Shown here: positions 51,816 to 62,353 of the stretch, piece after piece | Layout of the letters: each line of letters opens with the position of its first letter | Position numbering within the stretch: the first letter of the stretch is position 1 | From: Shewanella sp. Isolate11 | GTDB lineage: Bacteria > Pseudomonadota > Gammaproteobacteria > Enterobacterales > Shewanellaceae | DNA: 64,000 bases | NCBI RefSeq assembly: GCF_022398315.1 | Contig: NZ_JAKEVF010000002.1 | Location: 62,477-126,476, forward strand | Direction of reading: 5' to 3' | Made by a program: the position numbers and the translations under genes | The notes under the pieces: model-generated | Databases searched by the model: none | The model's input: only the letters and a program-made list of their open reading frames with translations | Told to the model about the DNA's origin: nothing

Positions 51816-54307
51816 ATATGAATAGACGTGAATTTATGAAGGCTAATGCGGCAATGACAGCTGCTGCAGCTGCTGGATTAGCACTCCCTGCTGGTGCTAG
51901 CAATTTAATTACCAGTTCAGAACAAACCAAACTTGAGTGGAACAAAGCACCTTGTCGTTTCTGCGGTACGGGTTGTTCGGTTATTGTTGCCACTCGTGAT
52001 GGCAAAGTGGTTGCTACTCATGGCGATGCAGAGAGTGAAGTGAACCGCGGATTAAACTGCATTAAAGGTTATTTCCTGTCCAAAATCATGTACGGCAAAG
52101 ACAGACTTAATACGCCAATGCTTCGAATGACTAACGGAAAATATGATAAGCATGGCGAATTTACTCCTGTGAGCTGGGATACCGCATTCGATACCATGGC
52201 GGAGAAATGGAAGCAGACCATTAAGGCTAAAGGTCCCACCGCTGTGGGAATGTTTGGCTCGGGTCAGTGGACGGTTTGGGAAGGTTATGCTGCTTCTAAA
52301 CTGATGAAAGCAGGTTTTGGTTCAAATAATATTGATCCTAATGCACGTCACTGCATGGCATCCGCCGTGGGAGGTTTTATGCGTACCTTTGGTATCGATG
52401 AACCCATGGGATGTTATGATGATATGGAACATGCCGATGCCTTTGTGCTTTGGGGTTCTAATATGGCAGAGATGCATCCCATTTTATGGAGCCGAGTAAC
52501 GGATCGCCGTTTAAGTGCCCCTCATGTTAAAGTGTCAGTATTATCTACCTTTACCCACCGCTCATTTGATTTAGCTGATTTGGGAATCGTCTTTACACCT
52601 CAAACTGATTTGGCGATGCTTAATTTTATTGCCAATTACATCATTCAAAATGATGCTGTTAACTGGGATTTTGTTAACAAACATACCACCTTCCGTAAAG
52701 GCGAAACCGATATTGGCTATGGACTTCGTCCAACGCATCCTTTGCAGCAAAAGGCCAAGAATGTGAAAACTGCGGGTGAGTCGACCCCAATTGATTTCGA
52801 GGCCTTCAAAGCTTTCGTCGCCGACTATGATGTTACATCGGTGAGTAAACTTTCTGGCGTTCCAGAAGACAAACTGATTGAGCTGGCAAAGATTTATGCC
52901 GATCCAAATACTAAGGTGACCTCATTCTGGACTATGGGTTTTAACCAGCATACTCGTGGTGTGTGGTGTAACAACCTGATTTATAACATTCACCTGCTAA
53001 CAGGTAAGATTTCTACTCCCGGCAACAGTCCTTTTTCGTTGACAGGTCAACCTTCTGCCTGTGGCACAGCACGTGAAGTGGGGACCTTCTCACATCGTTT
53101 GCCTGCAGATTTAGTGGTTAATAACCCTGAGCACAGAAAGATTGCCGAGAAAATTTGGAACATCCCTGATGGCATTATTCCACCTAAGCCTGGCTATCAT
53201 GCGGTAGAACAGAATCGCCGTCTTAAAGATGGCGACCTTAATGCTTACTGGGTACAGGTGAATAACAACATGCAGGCAGCCCCGAATATCAACGAGGAAG
53301 GCTTACCTGGTTACCGCAACCCAGAAAACTTTATCGTAGTGTCGGATGCTTATCCTACGGTGACCACGCAGGCTGCCGACCTTATTTTACCAACTGCAAT
53401 GTGGGTGGAAAAAGAGGGTGCCTATGGTAATGCCGAGCGTCGTACCCAGTTCTGGCATCAGATGGTCAAAGCTCCGGGTGAATCTCGCTCAGATTTGTGG
53501 CAATTAATGGAGTTTTCTAAGCGCTTTATCACCGATGAAGTGTGGCCAAAAGCCGTTTTAGCGGCCAACCCTCAATATAAAGGGAAAACCCTGTTTGAAG
53601 TGCTCTATCAAAATGGCAATGTTGATAAATTTCCATTAGAGCAGACCGATCCTAAGTACATGAATGAGGAGGCTCATCATTTTGGGTTCTATGTCCAAAA
53701 AGGTCTGTTTGAAGAGTACGCAACCTTTGGCCGTGGTCATGGGCATGATTTAGCACCATTTGATACTTATCATCAAGTACATGGCCTCCGTTGGCCTGTA
53801 GTTAACGGCAAAGAGACTAAATGGCGTTTCCGTGAAGGCAGTGATCCTTATGTTAAGCCTGGCTCAGGATTTGAATTTTACGGTAAGCCTGACGGTAAAG
53901 CCGTTATCTTCGCCTTACCTTATGAGCCTGCTGCGGAGTCACCCGATGAAGAGTACGACATCTGGTTATCGACTGGTCGCGTATTAGAGCATTGGCATTC
54001 AGGCTCAATGACACAGCGGGTTCCTGAACTTTATCGCGCTTTCCCTGATGCCGTTTGTTTTATGCATCCTGATGATGCTAAAAAGCGCGGATTACGTCGC
54101 GGTGATGAAGTCAAAGTCATTTCACGTCGTGGTGAGATTAAGACTCGAGTTGAAACTCGTGGTCGAAATAAGCCTCCGGTAGGACTTGTTTTTGTGCCTT
54201 GGTTTGATGCAAGCCAGCTTATCAATAAAGTCACGCTTGATGCGACAGATCCATTGTCAAAACAAACAGACTTTAAAAAATGTGCGGTAAAAGTGGTTAA
54301 GGCATAA
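51812..54307 (+). CDS. napA: NapA, periplasmic nitrate reductase catalytic subunit
   Basis: This is an 831-residue Mo-bis-MGD enzyme. The Tat signal is [13 protein letters not shown] near residue 4. [4Fe-4S] ligands lie in [12 protein letters not shown] (near 48) with a further Cys in LNCIKGY. The Mo-coordinating Cys is in [10 protein letters not shown] near 182, followed by [11 protein letters not shown] near 214. It reduces nitrate to nitrite. It follows napED directly and precedes napB and napC. The family length is normal. Confidence 0.98.
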   Translation: MNMNRREFMKANAAMTAAAAAGLALPAGASNLITSSEQTKLEWNKAPCRFCGTGCSVIVATRDGKVVATHGDAESEVNRGLNCIKGYFLSKIMYGKDRLNTPMLRMTNGKYDKHGEFTPVSWDTAFDTMAEKWKQTIKAKGPTAVGMFGSGQWTVWEGYAASKLMKAGFGSNNIDPNARHCMASAVGGFMRTFGIDEPMGCYDDMEHADAFVLWGSNMAEMHPILWSRVTDRRLSAPHVKVSVLSTFTHRSFDLADLGIVFTPQTDLAMLNFIANYIIQNDAVNWDFVNKHTTFRKGETDIGYGLRPTHPLQQKAKNVKTAGESTPIDFEAFKAFVADYDVTSVSKLSGVPEDKLIELAKIYADPNTKVTSFWTMGFNQHTRGVWCNNLIYNIHLLTGKISTPGNSPFSLTGQPSACGTAREVGTFSHRLPADLVVNNPEHRKIAEKIWNIPDGIIPPKPGYHAVEQNRRLKDGDLNAYWVQVNNNMQAAPNINEEGLPGYRNPENFIVVSDAYPTVTTQAADLILPTAMWVEKEGAYGNAERRTQFWHQMVKAPGESRSDLWQLMEFSKRFITDEVWPKAVLAANPQYKGKTLFEVLYQNGNVDKFPLEQTDPKYMNEEAHHFGFYVQKGLFEEYATFGRGHGHDLAPFDTYHQVHGLRWPVVNGKETKWRFREGSDPYVKPGSGFEFYGKPDGKAVIFALPYEPAAESPDEEYDIWLSTGRVLEHWHSGSMTQRVPELYRAFPDAVCFMHPDDAKKRGLRRGDEVKVISRRGEIKTRVETRGRNKPPVGLVFVPWFDASQLINKVTLDATDPLSKQTDFKKCAVKVVKA

Positions 54308-54318
54308 GGAGCATGACC

Positions 54319-54798
54319 ATGAAACTAATAATAAATGTGACTTTAGCCGTGATGATGACTGCAAGCGCTTTTGCGGCTTTTTCTAGCGATGCGGCAAGTG
54401 TGCCAGAGGATAAAATAGCGACCTTAAGGCAAGCGCCGATATCAACGAACCCTACGCCACCAGTGATGCAAAAAGTGCGTAACACAGATGTAAAAGAGGT
54501 ACGTAACTATCCGATGCAGCCGCCGGTTATTCCTCATAAAATTGATGGCTATCAAATTGATTTAAAAGTAAATAAGTGTATGTCTTGCCATGCTAGAAAG
54601 CGTGTCGGCGACTCGCAAGCGCCTATGGTCAGTGTGACTCACTATATGGATAGAGAGAATAACTTTTTAGCCGATTTGTCACCCAGACGTTATTTCTGTA
54701 CCCAGTGCCATGTTCCACAGCTAGATGCGAAGATGTTAGTTGAAAATGACTTCATTGATATTGATCACCTCATTAAAGCTGAAGCTACTAAGCACTAG
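54319..54798 (+). CDS. napB: NapB, diheme cytochrome c subunit of nitrate reductase
   Basis: This is a 159-residue precursor with a signal peptide (LIINVTLAVMMTASAFA). It has two heme sites, CMSCH near residue 90 and CTQCH near 133, with the distal-ligand His in SVTHYMD between them. It passes electrons from NapC to NapA. AAGGAG is correctly spaced for the ATG at 54319; an ATG at 54313 is too close. Confidence 0.96.
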   Translation: MKLIINVTLAVMMTASAFAAFSSDAASVPEDKIATLRQAPISTNPTPPVMQKVRNTDVKEVRNYPMQPPVIPHKIDGYQIDLKVNKCMSCHARKRVGDSQAPMVSVTHYMDRENNFLADLSPRRYFCTQCHVPQLDAKMLVENDFIDIDHLIKAEATKH

Positions 54799-54808
54799 GA
54801 GTTAACCT

Positions 54809-55396
54809 ATGTTAGATAAGTTAAAAAAAATCTGGCAGGTACTAAGAAAACCCAGCGTGCATTTTAGCTTAGGTTTTCTTACCTTAGGTGGGTTCGTCGC
54901 AGGGGTGATTTTTTGGGGGGGATTTAACACTGCACTTGAAGCGACAAACCAGGAGGCTTTCTGTATCAGTTGTCACGAAATGGAAAATAACGTGTATGAG
55001 GAATTAAAGACTACCATACACTTTACTAACCGAAGTGGTGTGCGTGCGACCTGCCCAGATTGTCACGTTCCTCATAACTGGACAGATAAGATAGCCCGCA
55101 AGATGCAAGCCTCGAAAGAGGTGTGGGGTAAGATATTCGGTACCATTAATACGCGTGATAAGTTTGAGGCCAAGCGCCGCGAACTTGCTGAGCACGAATG
55201 GGCTCGACTGAAGGCCAATGACTCGCTTGAATGTCGTAACTGCCACAATTTCGACTACATGGACTTTACTCGTCAATCGACACGTGCTTCCAATATGCAT
55301 TCCACCTCATTGGCAAGTGGTGAGAAGACCTGTATAGATTGTCATAAGGGTATTGCTCATCACTTACCTGATATGAAAGGGGTCGAAGGCTTCTAA
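54809..55396 (+). CDS. napC: NapC, membrane-anchored tetraheme quinol dehydrogenase
   Basis: This is a 195-residue protein with one N-terminal transmembrane helix ([20 protein letters not shown], about 19-38). It has four CxxCH sites: CISCH near 52, CPDCH near 75, CRNCH near 140 and CIDCH near 173. It is of the NapC/NrfH family that oxidises quinol and reduces NapB. The complete set napEDABC indicates the alpha-type Nap system of Shewanella, distinct from napDAGHB. It ends the operon, convergent with ilvH. Confidence 0.96.
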   Translation: MLDKLKKIWQVLRKPSVHFSLGFLTLGGFVAGVIFWGGFNTALEATNQEAFCISCHEMENNVYEELKTTIHFTNRSGVRATCPDCHVPHNWTDKIARKMQASKEVWGKIFGTINTRDKFEAKRRELAEHEWARLKANDSLECRNCHNFDYMDFTRQSTRASNMHSTSLASGEKTCIDCHKGIAHHLPDMKGVEGF

Positions 55397-55524
55397 TTTC
55401 ATCATCCATTCGTCTTGATGGTGAGTGAAAATGTTGGGCTAGAGCTTATCGTTAAGGTTATTAAATTGTCTCAGATGGCTCACTAAACAAGGTTAGAACA
55501 TGTGACCCATCTTAAGTTGAGATT

Positions 55525-55555
55525 AAAAAAACGCCAGCTTGATGCTGGCGTTTTA
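55525..55555. terminator. bidirectional intrinsic terminator between napC and ilvH
   Basis: ACGCCAGC and GCTGGCGT form a perfect eight-pair stem around TTGAT, flanked by an A-run before and a T-run after. It serves the two convergent operons. Confidence 0.9.
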
Positions 55556-55572
55556 TTGTTCAATGCCGGCGA

Positions 55573-56067
55573 TTAGGCACGCATGGCCTTGTCGCCGCGG
55601 CTGAGACCTACCACGCCAGAGCGAGAGACCTCAACGACCTTAGTGACTTCACCTATGGCGGTGATAAAGGCATCGAGCTTGTCACTGGTGCCAGTCATTT
55701 GAATGGTATAAAGCTCAGAAGTGACATCGACAATCTGACCGCGGAAAATATCGGCAGTGCGTTTAACTTCTTCACGTCCGGTCCCTTTGGCTTTGACTTT
55801 AACTAAGGCCAGTTCACGCTCGATGTGATTCGATTCAGTGATATTGGATACCTTGAGAATATCAATCAGCTTATGCAGCTGTTTCTCTATTTGTTCCAAA
55901 ATCGCTTCATCGGCGACCACTGTAATATTAAGCCGTGACAGGGTGATATCGTCAGTGGGCGCAACGGTTAAACTTTCGATGTTGTAACCTCGTTGGGAGA
56001 ACAAGCCTACAACACGCGATAATGCACCCGGTTGGTTTTCGAGTAATACAGAAATAATTCGACGCAT
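55573..56067 (-). CDS. ilvH: IlvH, acetolactate synthase small (regulatory) subunit
   Basis: This is a 164-residue protein. RRIISVLLENQPGALSRVVGL is the ACT domain start, which binds valine; EVKRTADIFRGQIVDVT near residue 95 starts the second domain. It makes the large subunit fully active and feedback-sensitive. Its ATG at 56067 overlaps the ilvI TAA by one base (TAATG); an upstream frame to 56094 lies within ilvI. Confidence 0.97.
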   Translation of the reverse strand: MRRIISVLLENQPGALSRVVGLFSQRGYNIESLTVAPTDDITLSRLNITVVADEAILEQIEKQLHKLIDILKVSNITESNHIERELALVKVKAKGTGREEVKRTADIFRGQIVDVTSELYTIQMTGTSDKLDAFITAIGEVTKVVEVSRSGVVGLSRGDKAMRA

Positions 56068-57788
56068 TAGCTTTTCTCCGTTTTGCTGAGCCACATCTCA
56101 TTCATCGCACCACCTCGAATGAGCATGGGATAAACGTGCTCGGTTTCATCGACGCTGATATCGACGAACACTAGCTTATCTTTCATTGCCAGTGCTTTAG
56201 CTAGGCCAGACTCCAATTCGGCGGGATCGCTAATGGTCATGCCAACATGTCCGTAAGCTTCGGCAATTTTGGCAAAATTAGGTACCGAGTCCATGTAGGA
56301 GTGGGAGTGACGACCAGAATAGATCATATCCTGCCACTGCTTAACCATCCCAAGGAAGCGGTTATTTAAGTTGATGATTTTTACTGGCGTATCATATTGC
56401 AGCGCTGTTGATAACTCTTGAATATTCATCTGAATCGAGCCATCGCCGGTAACACAAATTACCGTCTCATCTGGCATTGCCATTTTCACACCCATCGCCG
56501 CGGGTAGGCCGAAGCCCATGGTGCCTAGACCGCCAGAATTGATCCAGCGGCGCGGCTTGTTAAAGGGATAATAAAGCGCGGCAAACATTTGGTGTTGACC
56601 CACATCCGAGGCCACATAAGCATCGCCATTGGTCAGCTTGTGCAAGGTTTCAATCACTTGTTGTGGTTTGATGCGGTCACTTTTTCTGTCATAGGCCAAG
56701 CTGTCTTTGGCGCGCCATTGATTGATTTCACTCCACCATGTTTCGATAGCGGCACTGTCATTAGACATACTGTTATTTTCAGCCAGTAATGCCAACATAT
56801 TATCCAAAACATTATCGGCTGAGCCCACAATCGGAATATCGACTCGTACGGTTTTTGAGATAGAAGAGGGGTCTATATCGATATGTAAGATTGTGGCGTT
56901 AGGACAATATTTTTCCACATTGTTGGTGGTGCGGTCATCGAAACGTACGCCAATTCCGAAAATAAGGTCACTGTTGTGCATTGCCATATTAGCTTCATAA
57001 CAACCGTGCATCCCCAACATGCCTAAGCTGTTTGTGTGTGTGCCTGGAAATGCACCTAATCCCATAAGAGTGCTGACCACTGGGATATTAAGTTTCTCAG
57101 CTAAGTCGAGAATTTGTTGATCACAACCTGAAATAACAGCACCACCGCCGACATAAAGAACGGGCTTTTTAGCCGCCAACAGGGCTTTTAATCCTCGACG
57201 GATCTGACCTTTATGCCCGGTCGTTGTCGGATTATATGAGCGCATATTAATCGCTTCAGGGTACTGATAATCATGTAAAACTTGAGGATTCAAGCAATCT
57301 TTTGGAATATCGACAACCACAGGCCCAGGCCGGCCTGTTGAGGCAATATAGAAAGCTTTTTTGATGATCTCTGGAATATCTCTGGCATCTTTGACCAAGA
57401 AACTGTGTTTCACTACAGGGCGGGAGATCCCTATCATGTCACATTCTTGGAAAGCGTCATTACCAATCAGGTTGCTGGGCACTTGTCCCGATAACACCAC
57501 CAGTGGAATAGAGTCCATGTAAGCTGTTGCGATACCGGTAATGGCATTGGTGGCACCTGGGCCTGACGTCACCAGTACTACACCGACTTTGCCAGTGGCA
57601 CGGGCATAGCCATCGGCCATGTGTACGGCGGCTTGTTCGTGTCTAACTAGGATATGGTCTATGTCTGATTTTTGATGAAGTGCATCGTAGATGTCGAGCA
57701 CTGAGCCACCGGGGTAGCCGAAAATATGTTTAACGCCTTCGTCGATTAATGATCGAACGATCATACTGGCGCCGCATAACTTCTCCAT
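56067..57788 (-). CDS. ilvI: IlvI, acetolactate synthase large subunit
   Basis: This is a 573-residue ThDP enzyme of valine, leucine and isoleucine synthesis. The catalytic Glu is in [19 protein letters not shown] near residue 50. LTSGPGATN-type motif appears as [15 protein letters not shown] near 74, and the ThDP/Mg site [15 protein letters not shown] near 441. GAGGGAT precedes the ATG. The upstream region contains a possible attenuator hairpin. Confidence 0.97.
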   Translation of the reverse strand: MEKLCGASMIVRSLIDEGVKHIFGYPGGSVLDIYDALHQKSDIDHILVRHEQAAVHMADGYARATGKVGVVLVTSGPGATNAITGIATAYMDSIPLVVLSGQVPSNLIGNDAFQECDMIGISRPVVKHSFLVKDARDIPEIIKKAFYIASTGRPGPVVVDIPKDCLNPQVLHDYQYPEAINMRSYNPTTTGHKGQIRRGLKALLAAKKPVLYVGGGAVISGCDQQILDLAEKLNIPVVSTLMGLGAFPGTHTNSLGMLGMHGCYEANMAMHNSDLIFGIGVRFDDRTTNNVEKYCPNATILHIDIDPSSISKTVRVDIPIVGSADNVLDNMLALLAENNSMSNDSAAIETWWSEINQWRAKDSLAYDRKSDRIKPQQVIETLHKLTNGDAYVASDVGQHQMFAALYYPFNKPRRWINSGGLGTMGFGLPAAMGVKMAMPDETVICVTGDGSIQMNIQELSTALQYDTPVKIINLNNRFLGMVKQWQDMIYSGRHSHSYMDSVPNFAKIAEAYGHVGMTISDPAELESGLAKALAMKDKLVFVDISVDETEHVYPMLIRGGAMNEMWLSKTEKS

Positions 57789-58130
57789 TTTTGATCCCTC
57801 ATAAGTTACCGCTACGGTATGCAGTATCTTGATACAGCGACGGTAATCGCTAGAAAAATAGGTTTGAACGGTAGTTCAAACTCCTTAAATCACCCGCAAC
57901 ATGATGTTTAGCTTGTAAGCTTGGGTGAACACTCGAAATCGAGCAGAAATTCATCATATAAAAAAACTAAACGAATACAAGCATTTTCTCGAATTTCGTT
58001 AATAAGATGGATGATAATCAAGTTTTTTATAGCAAAACAATACAGAATGCACTGTTTTAGAGGCAGTTTATAAGACTAAAGTAGTGCAGTATGCTGTTTG
58101 CATTGAGAGCTAAAGCTATAGCGCACAACA
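57789..58130. other. ilvI leader region with a possible attenuator
   Basis: This is an AT-rich upstream region of the minus-strand ilvIH operon. GTTTGAAC (57862-57869) and GTTCAAAC (57874-57881) make a perfect eight-pair hairpin with a four-base loop. On the minus strand TATTTTT follows after one base, so it could act as a weak terminator 74 bases before ilvI. A tiny frame further upstream (57984-57967) encodes MLVFV and stops. No other feature is seen. Confidence 0.35.
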
Positions 58131-58161
58131 AAACGGGTTAAGCTGTAGACTTAACCCGTTT
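58131..58161 (-). terminator. intrinsic terminator of the Bcr/CflA transporter gene
   Basis: AAACGGGTTAAG and CTTAACCCGTTT pair perfectly over 12 bases around a seven-base loop. On the minus strand the stem ends in GTTTTGTTGT. It lies 46 bases after the stop at 58207. Confidence 0.85.
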
Positions 58162-58206
58162 GATAACGAACCCATCATTTGAGGTAAACGACGGGATCTA
58201 TAGGTT

Positions 58207-59442
58207 TTATTCATCAATAAGAATCGGTTTAGCTCGGTGTGCTAAAAACTGAAACAGACCCACTAAGCAGATAGCACCTAGCATCAAAGCAGAGAAGGGG
58301 ACAGCAGTGCCGGTATAAAACAGCGCAAGTAGCGGTCCAGCTAAGGCGCCAAAACCAAAGCGCAAAGTGCCAATAACGGCGGTAGCTGTGCCAGTTTCTT
58401 GCTGAAATTTCATTAACACAATCGCATCGGCGTTAACCGACATGATGCCTAAGAAACCCATGAGTGGAATAAGAGCGGCTACAGTAAAGTGGTAGTCAAG
58501 CCCCATTAAGTTCACTAATAGCAAACCCATCCCCGCAATTGCCGCCAAGAAGGTGGCAACCTTGAGCATTCGACGCGAGCCAAAACGTGTGACGATACGA
58601 CTATTAATGATATTGGCCAGCATTAAGGCGCCGACATTGGTACTAAATAGAATTGCAAACAGTGACTTATCCAAGCCAAAGACTTCCATATACACGAAGG
58701 GCGATGCGGTTAAATAACAGAAAAAGGCAAAAGAGGTCATCATGCCGCTAGCAATATGTAGCTTTACCCCAGGTTTGGTAAAGACAACGGCGTAAGCGCC
58801 AAAAAAGGATTTTTTACTGCGCTGTTCACTTTGGCTGTCGGAAGGCATTTTGAGTCTATAAATCACCAAAATCAGTAAGATAAAGGCGTAGCTAGCCAAG
58901 ATGAAAAAGATCAGGTGCCACTCACCTAATTCTAGAATCAAACTGCCTAATGACGGGGCAATAAGTGGAGCTAACATCATGATTAAGCTGACGTAAGACA
59001 TGCCTTTAGCGGTATTTTGGCCGTAAACTTCTTTGATGTAACTAGGTACAACAACTGTTGCTGCTGCGCCAATAAATGCCTGCACAAAACGTAAGCCCAA
59101 AAACAGTTCTACCTTAGTCACAAAGCCAATGGCTAAGCTGACTAACATAAATCCGCTTAAGCCTAAGATAACCAGCGGACGACGGCCTATTCTGTCGGCT
59201 ATTGGCCCAAAAGTGAGCATGCCTAAGCCATAGCCTGCTAAGTAAATACTCAAAGATTGCTGTACTGTTGTGACGCTGGTGTTGAAACTATCGGCGAGCG
59301 TGGTCATGGCTGGCAGATACATATCGATAGCTAGTGGTGTGATGGCAACAATGGCCGAAAGCATTGGGATTAGTAATGCAAGGTTAGGGATAAGAATTGC
59401 TGGTTTACTCGTTTGCGGATCAGACGCTTGATTCACGCACAC
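58207..59442 (-). CDS. Bcr/CflA-family MFS drug transporter
   Basis: This is a 411-residue protein with 12 predicted transmembrane helices. PLAIDMYLPAMTTLADSF in helix 1 and the motif A variant FGPIADRIGRRPLVI near residue 79 are characteristic of DHA1-type Bcr/CflA exporters. The second half begins after a loop near 205 with QSEQRSKKSFFG. The start is GTG 59442, or two codons later the GTG at 59436, which has better-spaced AGAGGTG. It is monocistronic. The substrate is not inferable. Confidence 0.88.
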   Translation of the reverse strand: MCVNQASDPQTSKPAILIPNLALLIPMLSAIVAITPLAIDMYLPAMTTLADSFNTSVTTVQQSLSIYLAGYGLGMLTFGPIADRIGRRPLVILGLSGFMLVSLAIGFVTKVELFLGLRFVQAFIGAAATVVVPSYIKEVYGQNTAKGMSYVSLIMMLAPLIAPSLGSLILELGEWHLIFFILASYAFILLILVIYRLKMPSDSQSEQRSKKSFFGAYAVVFTKPGVKLHIASGMMTSFAFFCYLTASPFVYMEVFGLDKSLFAILFSTNVGALMLANIINSRIVTRFGSRRMLKVATFLAAIAGMGLLLVNLMGLDYHFTVAALIPLMGFLGIMSVNADAIVLMKFQQETGTATAVIGTLRFGFGALAGPLLALFYTGTAVPFSALMLGAICLVGLFQFLAHRAKPILIDE

Positions 59443-59669
59443 CTCTATCTGTGATAGTTGAAAAATAAGATGTGATAACAGAAGAATTGAATGTTATCTG
59501 AGAGAGTTTAATTGTAAGACATCGGCATTTAGTTTGGCTAATGTTTTATTATCACAAAATTTGTGACTTAAGTTTCGCTTTTTTAGGTCTTTATCGCAGG
59601 ATAAACATCAGCGCCTGTTGGTTGAGGAAAGAAAGGTGACTACAAGTATCAATAGCAGGAGTTAATAAT

Positions 59670-60338
59670 TTACTGGTCGCTATTCCCCTTGCTTGCGAAA
59701 ACGAACTCATCACCAGAGGCTAACCAAGTCGGGTATTTTTTCATGATATTGATAAATAGTTCACTATTAAGTTGGCGTTCCAGCCAGGCTTGTACATTGG
59801 GATAGGGGGCACTCTGCCACCAAGCTAAATTCACATGGGCGAACTGACGGATAAAGGGAAAAATCCCAATATCAGCGATAGACAGCTTGCTGCCCATGAG
59901 ATTAGCCTGTTTCGATAATGCTTGTTCTAGCATATCGATGAACTGCTCACCCTGCTGACGATAATAGTCTTCGCTATGCTGTGGATGTCTATCGGCATAT
60001 TTGTATTTGTCGAGCCAAGGTTTGAATTGAAGATCATTGTGTTTAATCAACGCCATCGCTGCTTGCTGTTGCGTGGGACTATTTTTCAGCAACAAATCTT
60101 GTGGATCATTGTTTCTCAGTGCCCAAAGTATGATGTCGAGACTTTCATCGATAACTTGACCACTGGCTAGAATCAATACGGGAACAGTGCCTTTAGGGCT
60201 GGCTTGTAGCATGGGCTCAGGTTTATGTTTCAACACGATTTCACGCAACATCACAATTTGATGAGCTGCTAATAAGCCGAGTCTGGCTCGCATGGCATAG
60301 GGGCAACGGCGAAAAGAATACAGAGTAGGGTGGGACAT
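59670..60338 (-). CDS. glutathione S-transferase family protein
   Basis: This is a 222-residue protein. LYSFRRCPYAMRARLGL at the N terminus is a thioredoxin-fold start with Cys in a CPYA arrangement, as in Cys-type (omega/YqjG-like) GSTs rather than Tyr/Ser types. SPKGTVPVLIL near residue 48 supplies the cis-Pro, and DESLDIILWAL near 64 the glutathione-contact Glu-Ser. A helical C-terminal domain contains SIADIGIFPFIRQF near 152. The role is probably thiol-transferase-like; substrate unknown. Confidence 0.85.
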   Translation of the reverse strand: MSHPTLYSFRRCPYAMRARLGLLAAHQIVMLREIVLKHKPEPMLQASPKGTVPVLILASGQVIDESLDIILWALRNNDPQDLLLKNSPTQQQAAMALIKHNDLQFKPWLDKYKYADRHPQHSEDYYRQQGEQFIDMLEQALSKQANLMGSKLSIADIGIFPFIRQFAHVNLAWWQSAPYPNVQAWLERQLNSELFINIMKKYPTWLASGDEFVFASKGNSDQ

Positions 60339-60545
60339 AGAGGCTCCTGTAGGTGAGCGACTATTTTTCCCTGCTTTGGCGTAAATCGCAAGTTAGTCCA
60401 GCTATGGCTTAATAACCTTACTTTTTATACCTGTTTATATGAATGTGATTTAGGTAGAATTCGCGCCAGTTTTGCGGTCTAGGTCACTTTTGGTCGCGTG
60501 TTTATGCACTGGGGATTAAGCCTCAGCCAGCAGAAAGAGGAAGTT

Positions 60546-61529
60546 ATGTCTCAAGTCGTTGTTTGTGCGTTATATAAGTTTGTTGCTTTACCCGATTATG
60601 CCGCGATACAGAAGCCACTATTGGCGTTTATGGAGCAAGCGGGTATCAAAGGAACCCTACTGCTTGCCAGTGAAGGGATTAACGGAACCGTTGCTGGAAC
60701 CCAATCGGCTATTGATGAATTACTTATTTGGCTAGATAAGCAGCCCGGTCTGGATAATATTGTTCATAAAGTTTCATTCGATGATGAAATGCCGTTTTAC
60801 CGTACCAAGGTGAAGCTCAAGAAAGAGATCGTCACCATGGGTGTTGAAGGCATAGACCCACGCAAAGTAGTGGGAACTTATGTTAAGCCTCAAGATTGGA
60901 ATCAGCTGATTTCTGACCCTGAGGTCTTGCTTATCGATACCCGTAACGACTACGAAGTCAGTATCGGTACCTTTCAAAATGCGGTTGATCCCAAGACACA
61001 AACCTTCAGAGAGTTTCCTGAATATGTAAAACAAAATCTCGATCCCAATAAACACAAGAAAGTTGCTATGTTCTGCACTGGTGGTATTCGTTGTGAAAAA
61101 TCGACTGCTTATTTAAAAGAGCAGGGGTTTGATGAGGTATATCACTTAGAAGGTGGCGTACTTAAATATTTGGAAGAGGTCGAGCCAGAGAAGAGTATGT
61201 GGCAGGGTGAATGTTTCGTATTCGATAATCGTGTGTCGGTTAACCATCAGTTAGAGAAAGGCGAATACGACCAATGTAATGCTTGCCGTCTACCCATTAC
61301 TGAAGAAGATAAAGCCAGTGAGCATTTTGTCAAAGGCATTAGCTGCCCACATTGTATCGATAAGGTATCAGACAAGCAGCGTCAGCGTTTTGCCGAGCGT
61401 GAGCGTCAAGTTCAGTTGGCTAAGGCTCGTGGTGAGTCGCATATTGGTAGTGATGTCAATTCTGTTATTGAACAGCGCCGTCAGCGCAAGCTTGAACTAA
61501 AGCAAAATCAACAGGATGAAATTAACTAA
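60546..61529 (+). CDS. trhO: TrhO, tRNA uridine(34) 5-hydroxylase (rhodanese family, YceA)
   Basis: This is a 327-residue protein. The N-terminal domain has [19 protein letters not shown] near residue 32. The rhodanese domain has [17 protein letters not shown] near 130 and the active Cys in [17 protein letters not shown] near 178. A Cys-rich segment follows (QCNACRLPI and SCPHCID). TrhO makes 5-hydroxyuridine at the wobble base in an O2-dependent way. The ATG at 60546 has AGAGGAAG upstream; the longer frame to 60498 does not. A terminator follows. Confidence 0.93.
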   Translation: MSQVVVCALYKFVALPDYAAIQKPLLAFMEQAGIKGTLLLASEGINGTVAGTQSAIDELLIWLDKQPGLDNIVHKVSFDDEMPFYRTKVKLKKEIVTMGVEGIDPRKVVGTYVKPQDWNQLISDPEVLLIDTRNDYEVSIGTFQNAVDPKTQTFREFPEYVKQNLDPNKHKKVAMFCTGGIRCEKSTAYLKEQGFDEVYHLEGGVLKYLEEVEPEKSMWQGECFVFDNRVSVNHQLEKGEYDQCNACRLPITEEDKASEHFVKGISCPHCIDKVSDKQRQRFAERERQVQLAKARGESHIGSDVNSVIEQRRQRKLELKQNQQDEIN

Positions 61530-61701
61530 GTTAGAAAGTGAAATTATTATTGGCGAAATACTGTACTTTTGCCATTTCTGACTATACTTAAATTACTGCT
61601 ACTGATGAGTTGCATCGGGTGACAAGTCAGTTTCTCCTGCAGTGTTGATAAAGATAAGATTAGCGTTGGTTTTTAACTTTATCAGCTCTCCAAATAAAAA
61701 G

Positions 61702-61737
61702 AGCGAGTGTTGCGTTAAGCAAGACTCGCTTTTTTTG
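61702..61737 (+). terminator. intrinsic terminator downstream of trhO
   Basis: AGCGAGT and ACTCGCT, plus TTGC/GCAA inside, form a long stem with a seven-T tail, 172 bases after the trhO stop. The rest of the 341-base gap (61530-61870) contains the MarR operator region and a short ATACCAATC fragment at 61768. Confidence 0.88.
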
Positions 61738-61817
61738 TCTATTTTTCTGGCAACGTCCCTTGAACTTATACCAATCAGCCTATTTTTATTTTATCTAATT
61801 TAACATTCGCTATTTAC

Positions 61818-61854
61818 TTAGCCTGCTAAACAAATATAATAGTTAGCAAGCTAA
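61818..61854. promoter_or_regulatory. paired MarR-type operators flanking a -10 box
   Basis: Two perfect TTAGC-N2-GCTAA palindromes occur: TTAGCCTGCTAA (61818-61829) and TTAGCAAGCTAA (61843-61854), with centres 25 bases apart. Together they form a larger inverted repeat. The consensus TATAAT at 61835-61840 sits in the 13-base spacer, and TTTACT at 61813-61818 is a possible -35. The MarR-family gene starts 16 bases after the second site, so autoregulation is expected. Confidence 0.8.
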
Positions 61855-61870
61855 GTATATAGGGAAAGTG

Positions 61871-62353
61871 ATGAATAAACATGACCTGCATGAACAAACA
61901 TCAGTAGCAGAACGATTAGCTCGATTGTCACGCTTGTGCCGTACGGTGGCTGATGAAGAGTTAGCTCCATTGGCGTTTACCTATTCAAGGTGGACCGCAT
62001 TATGGAAGCTGTACCGAATGGGACAGGATGTTAGTCAAAAAGATCTCGCAGACTCATTAGAGATTGAATTGGCGTCTTTGATGCGAACTCTTGGACAGTT
62101 AGAAGAACAAGAACTTATTGAGCGCCACTGTTGTCCTCACGATAAACGCGTTCGCCGCGTCTCACTTACAGCCCAGGGCTTTGACGTGATTGAGTCTATC
62201 AAGCTGAAAATTTTCAATATTCGTCAACAATTATTTGCCGGGATCAGCGCTGAAAACATGGCTTTGTTTGAGTCCGTCATGCAGCAGATAACCGATAATG
62301 CATTGAATAAGTTACACCCATCTACATCAGAAAAGGATACCGAGTCAGTATGA
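61871..62353 (+). CDS. MarR-family transcriptional regulator
   Basis: This is a 160-residue protein of the winged-helix MarR fold. LSRLCRTVADEELAPLAFTYSR near residue 18 is the dimerisation start, DVSQKDLADSLEIELASLMRTL near 53 the DNA-binding helices, and CPHDKRVRRVSLTAQGFDVI near 90 the wing with the conserved DxR. Such regulators usually repress efflux genes and release on binding phenolic or other small molecules. The start is ATG 61871 (GTG 61868 is possible). It overlaps the adaptor gene by four bases (ATGA), and its probable operators lie directly upstream. Confidence 0.92.
   Translation: MNKHDLHEQTSVAERLARLSRLCRTVADEELAPLAFTYSRWTALWKLYRMGQDVSQKDLADSLEIELASLMRTLGQLEEQELIERHCCPHDKRVRRVSLTAQGFDVIESIKLKIFNIRQQLFAGISAENMALFESVMQQITDNALNKLHPSTSEKDTESV

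Noticed and set aside
61768-61776. ATACCAATC as a second MITE copy
   Set aside because: Only the outer nine bases match and no partner end is found nearby; it may be a relic but is too short to call.
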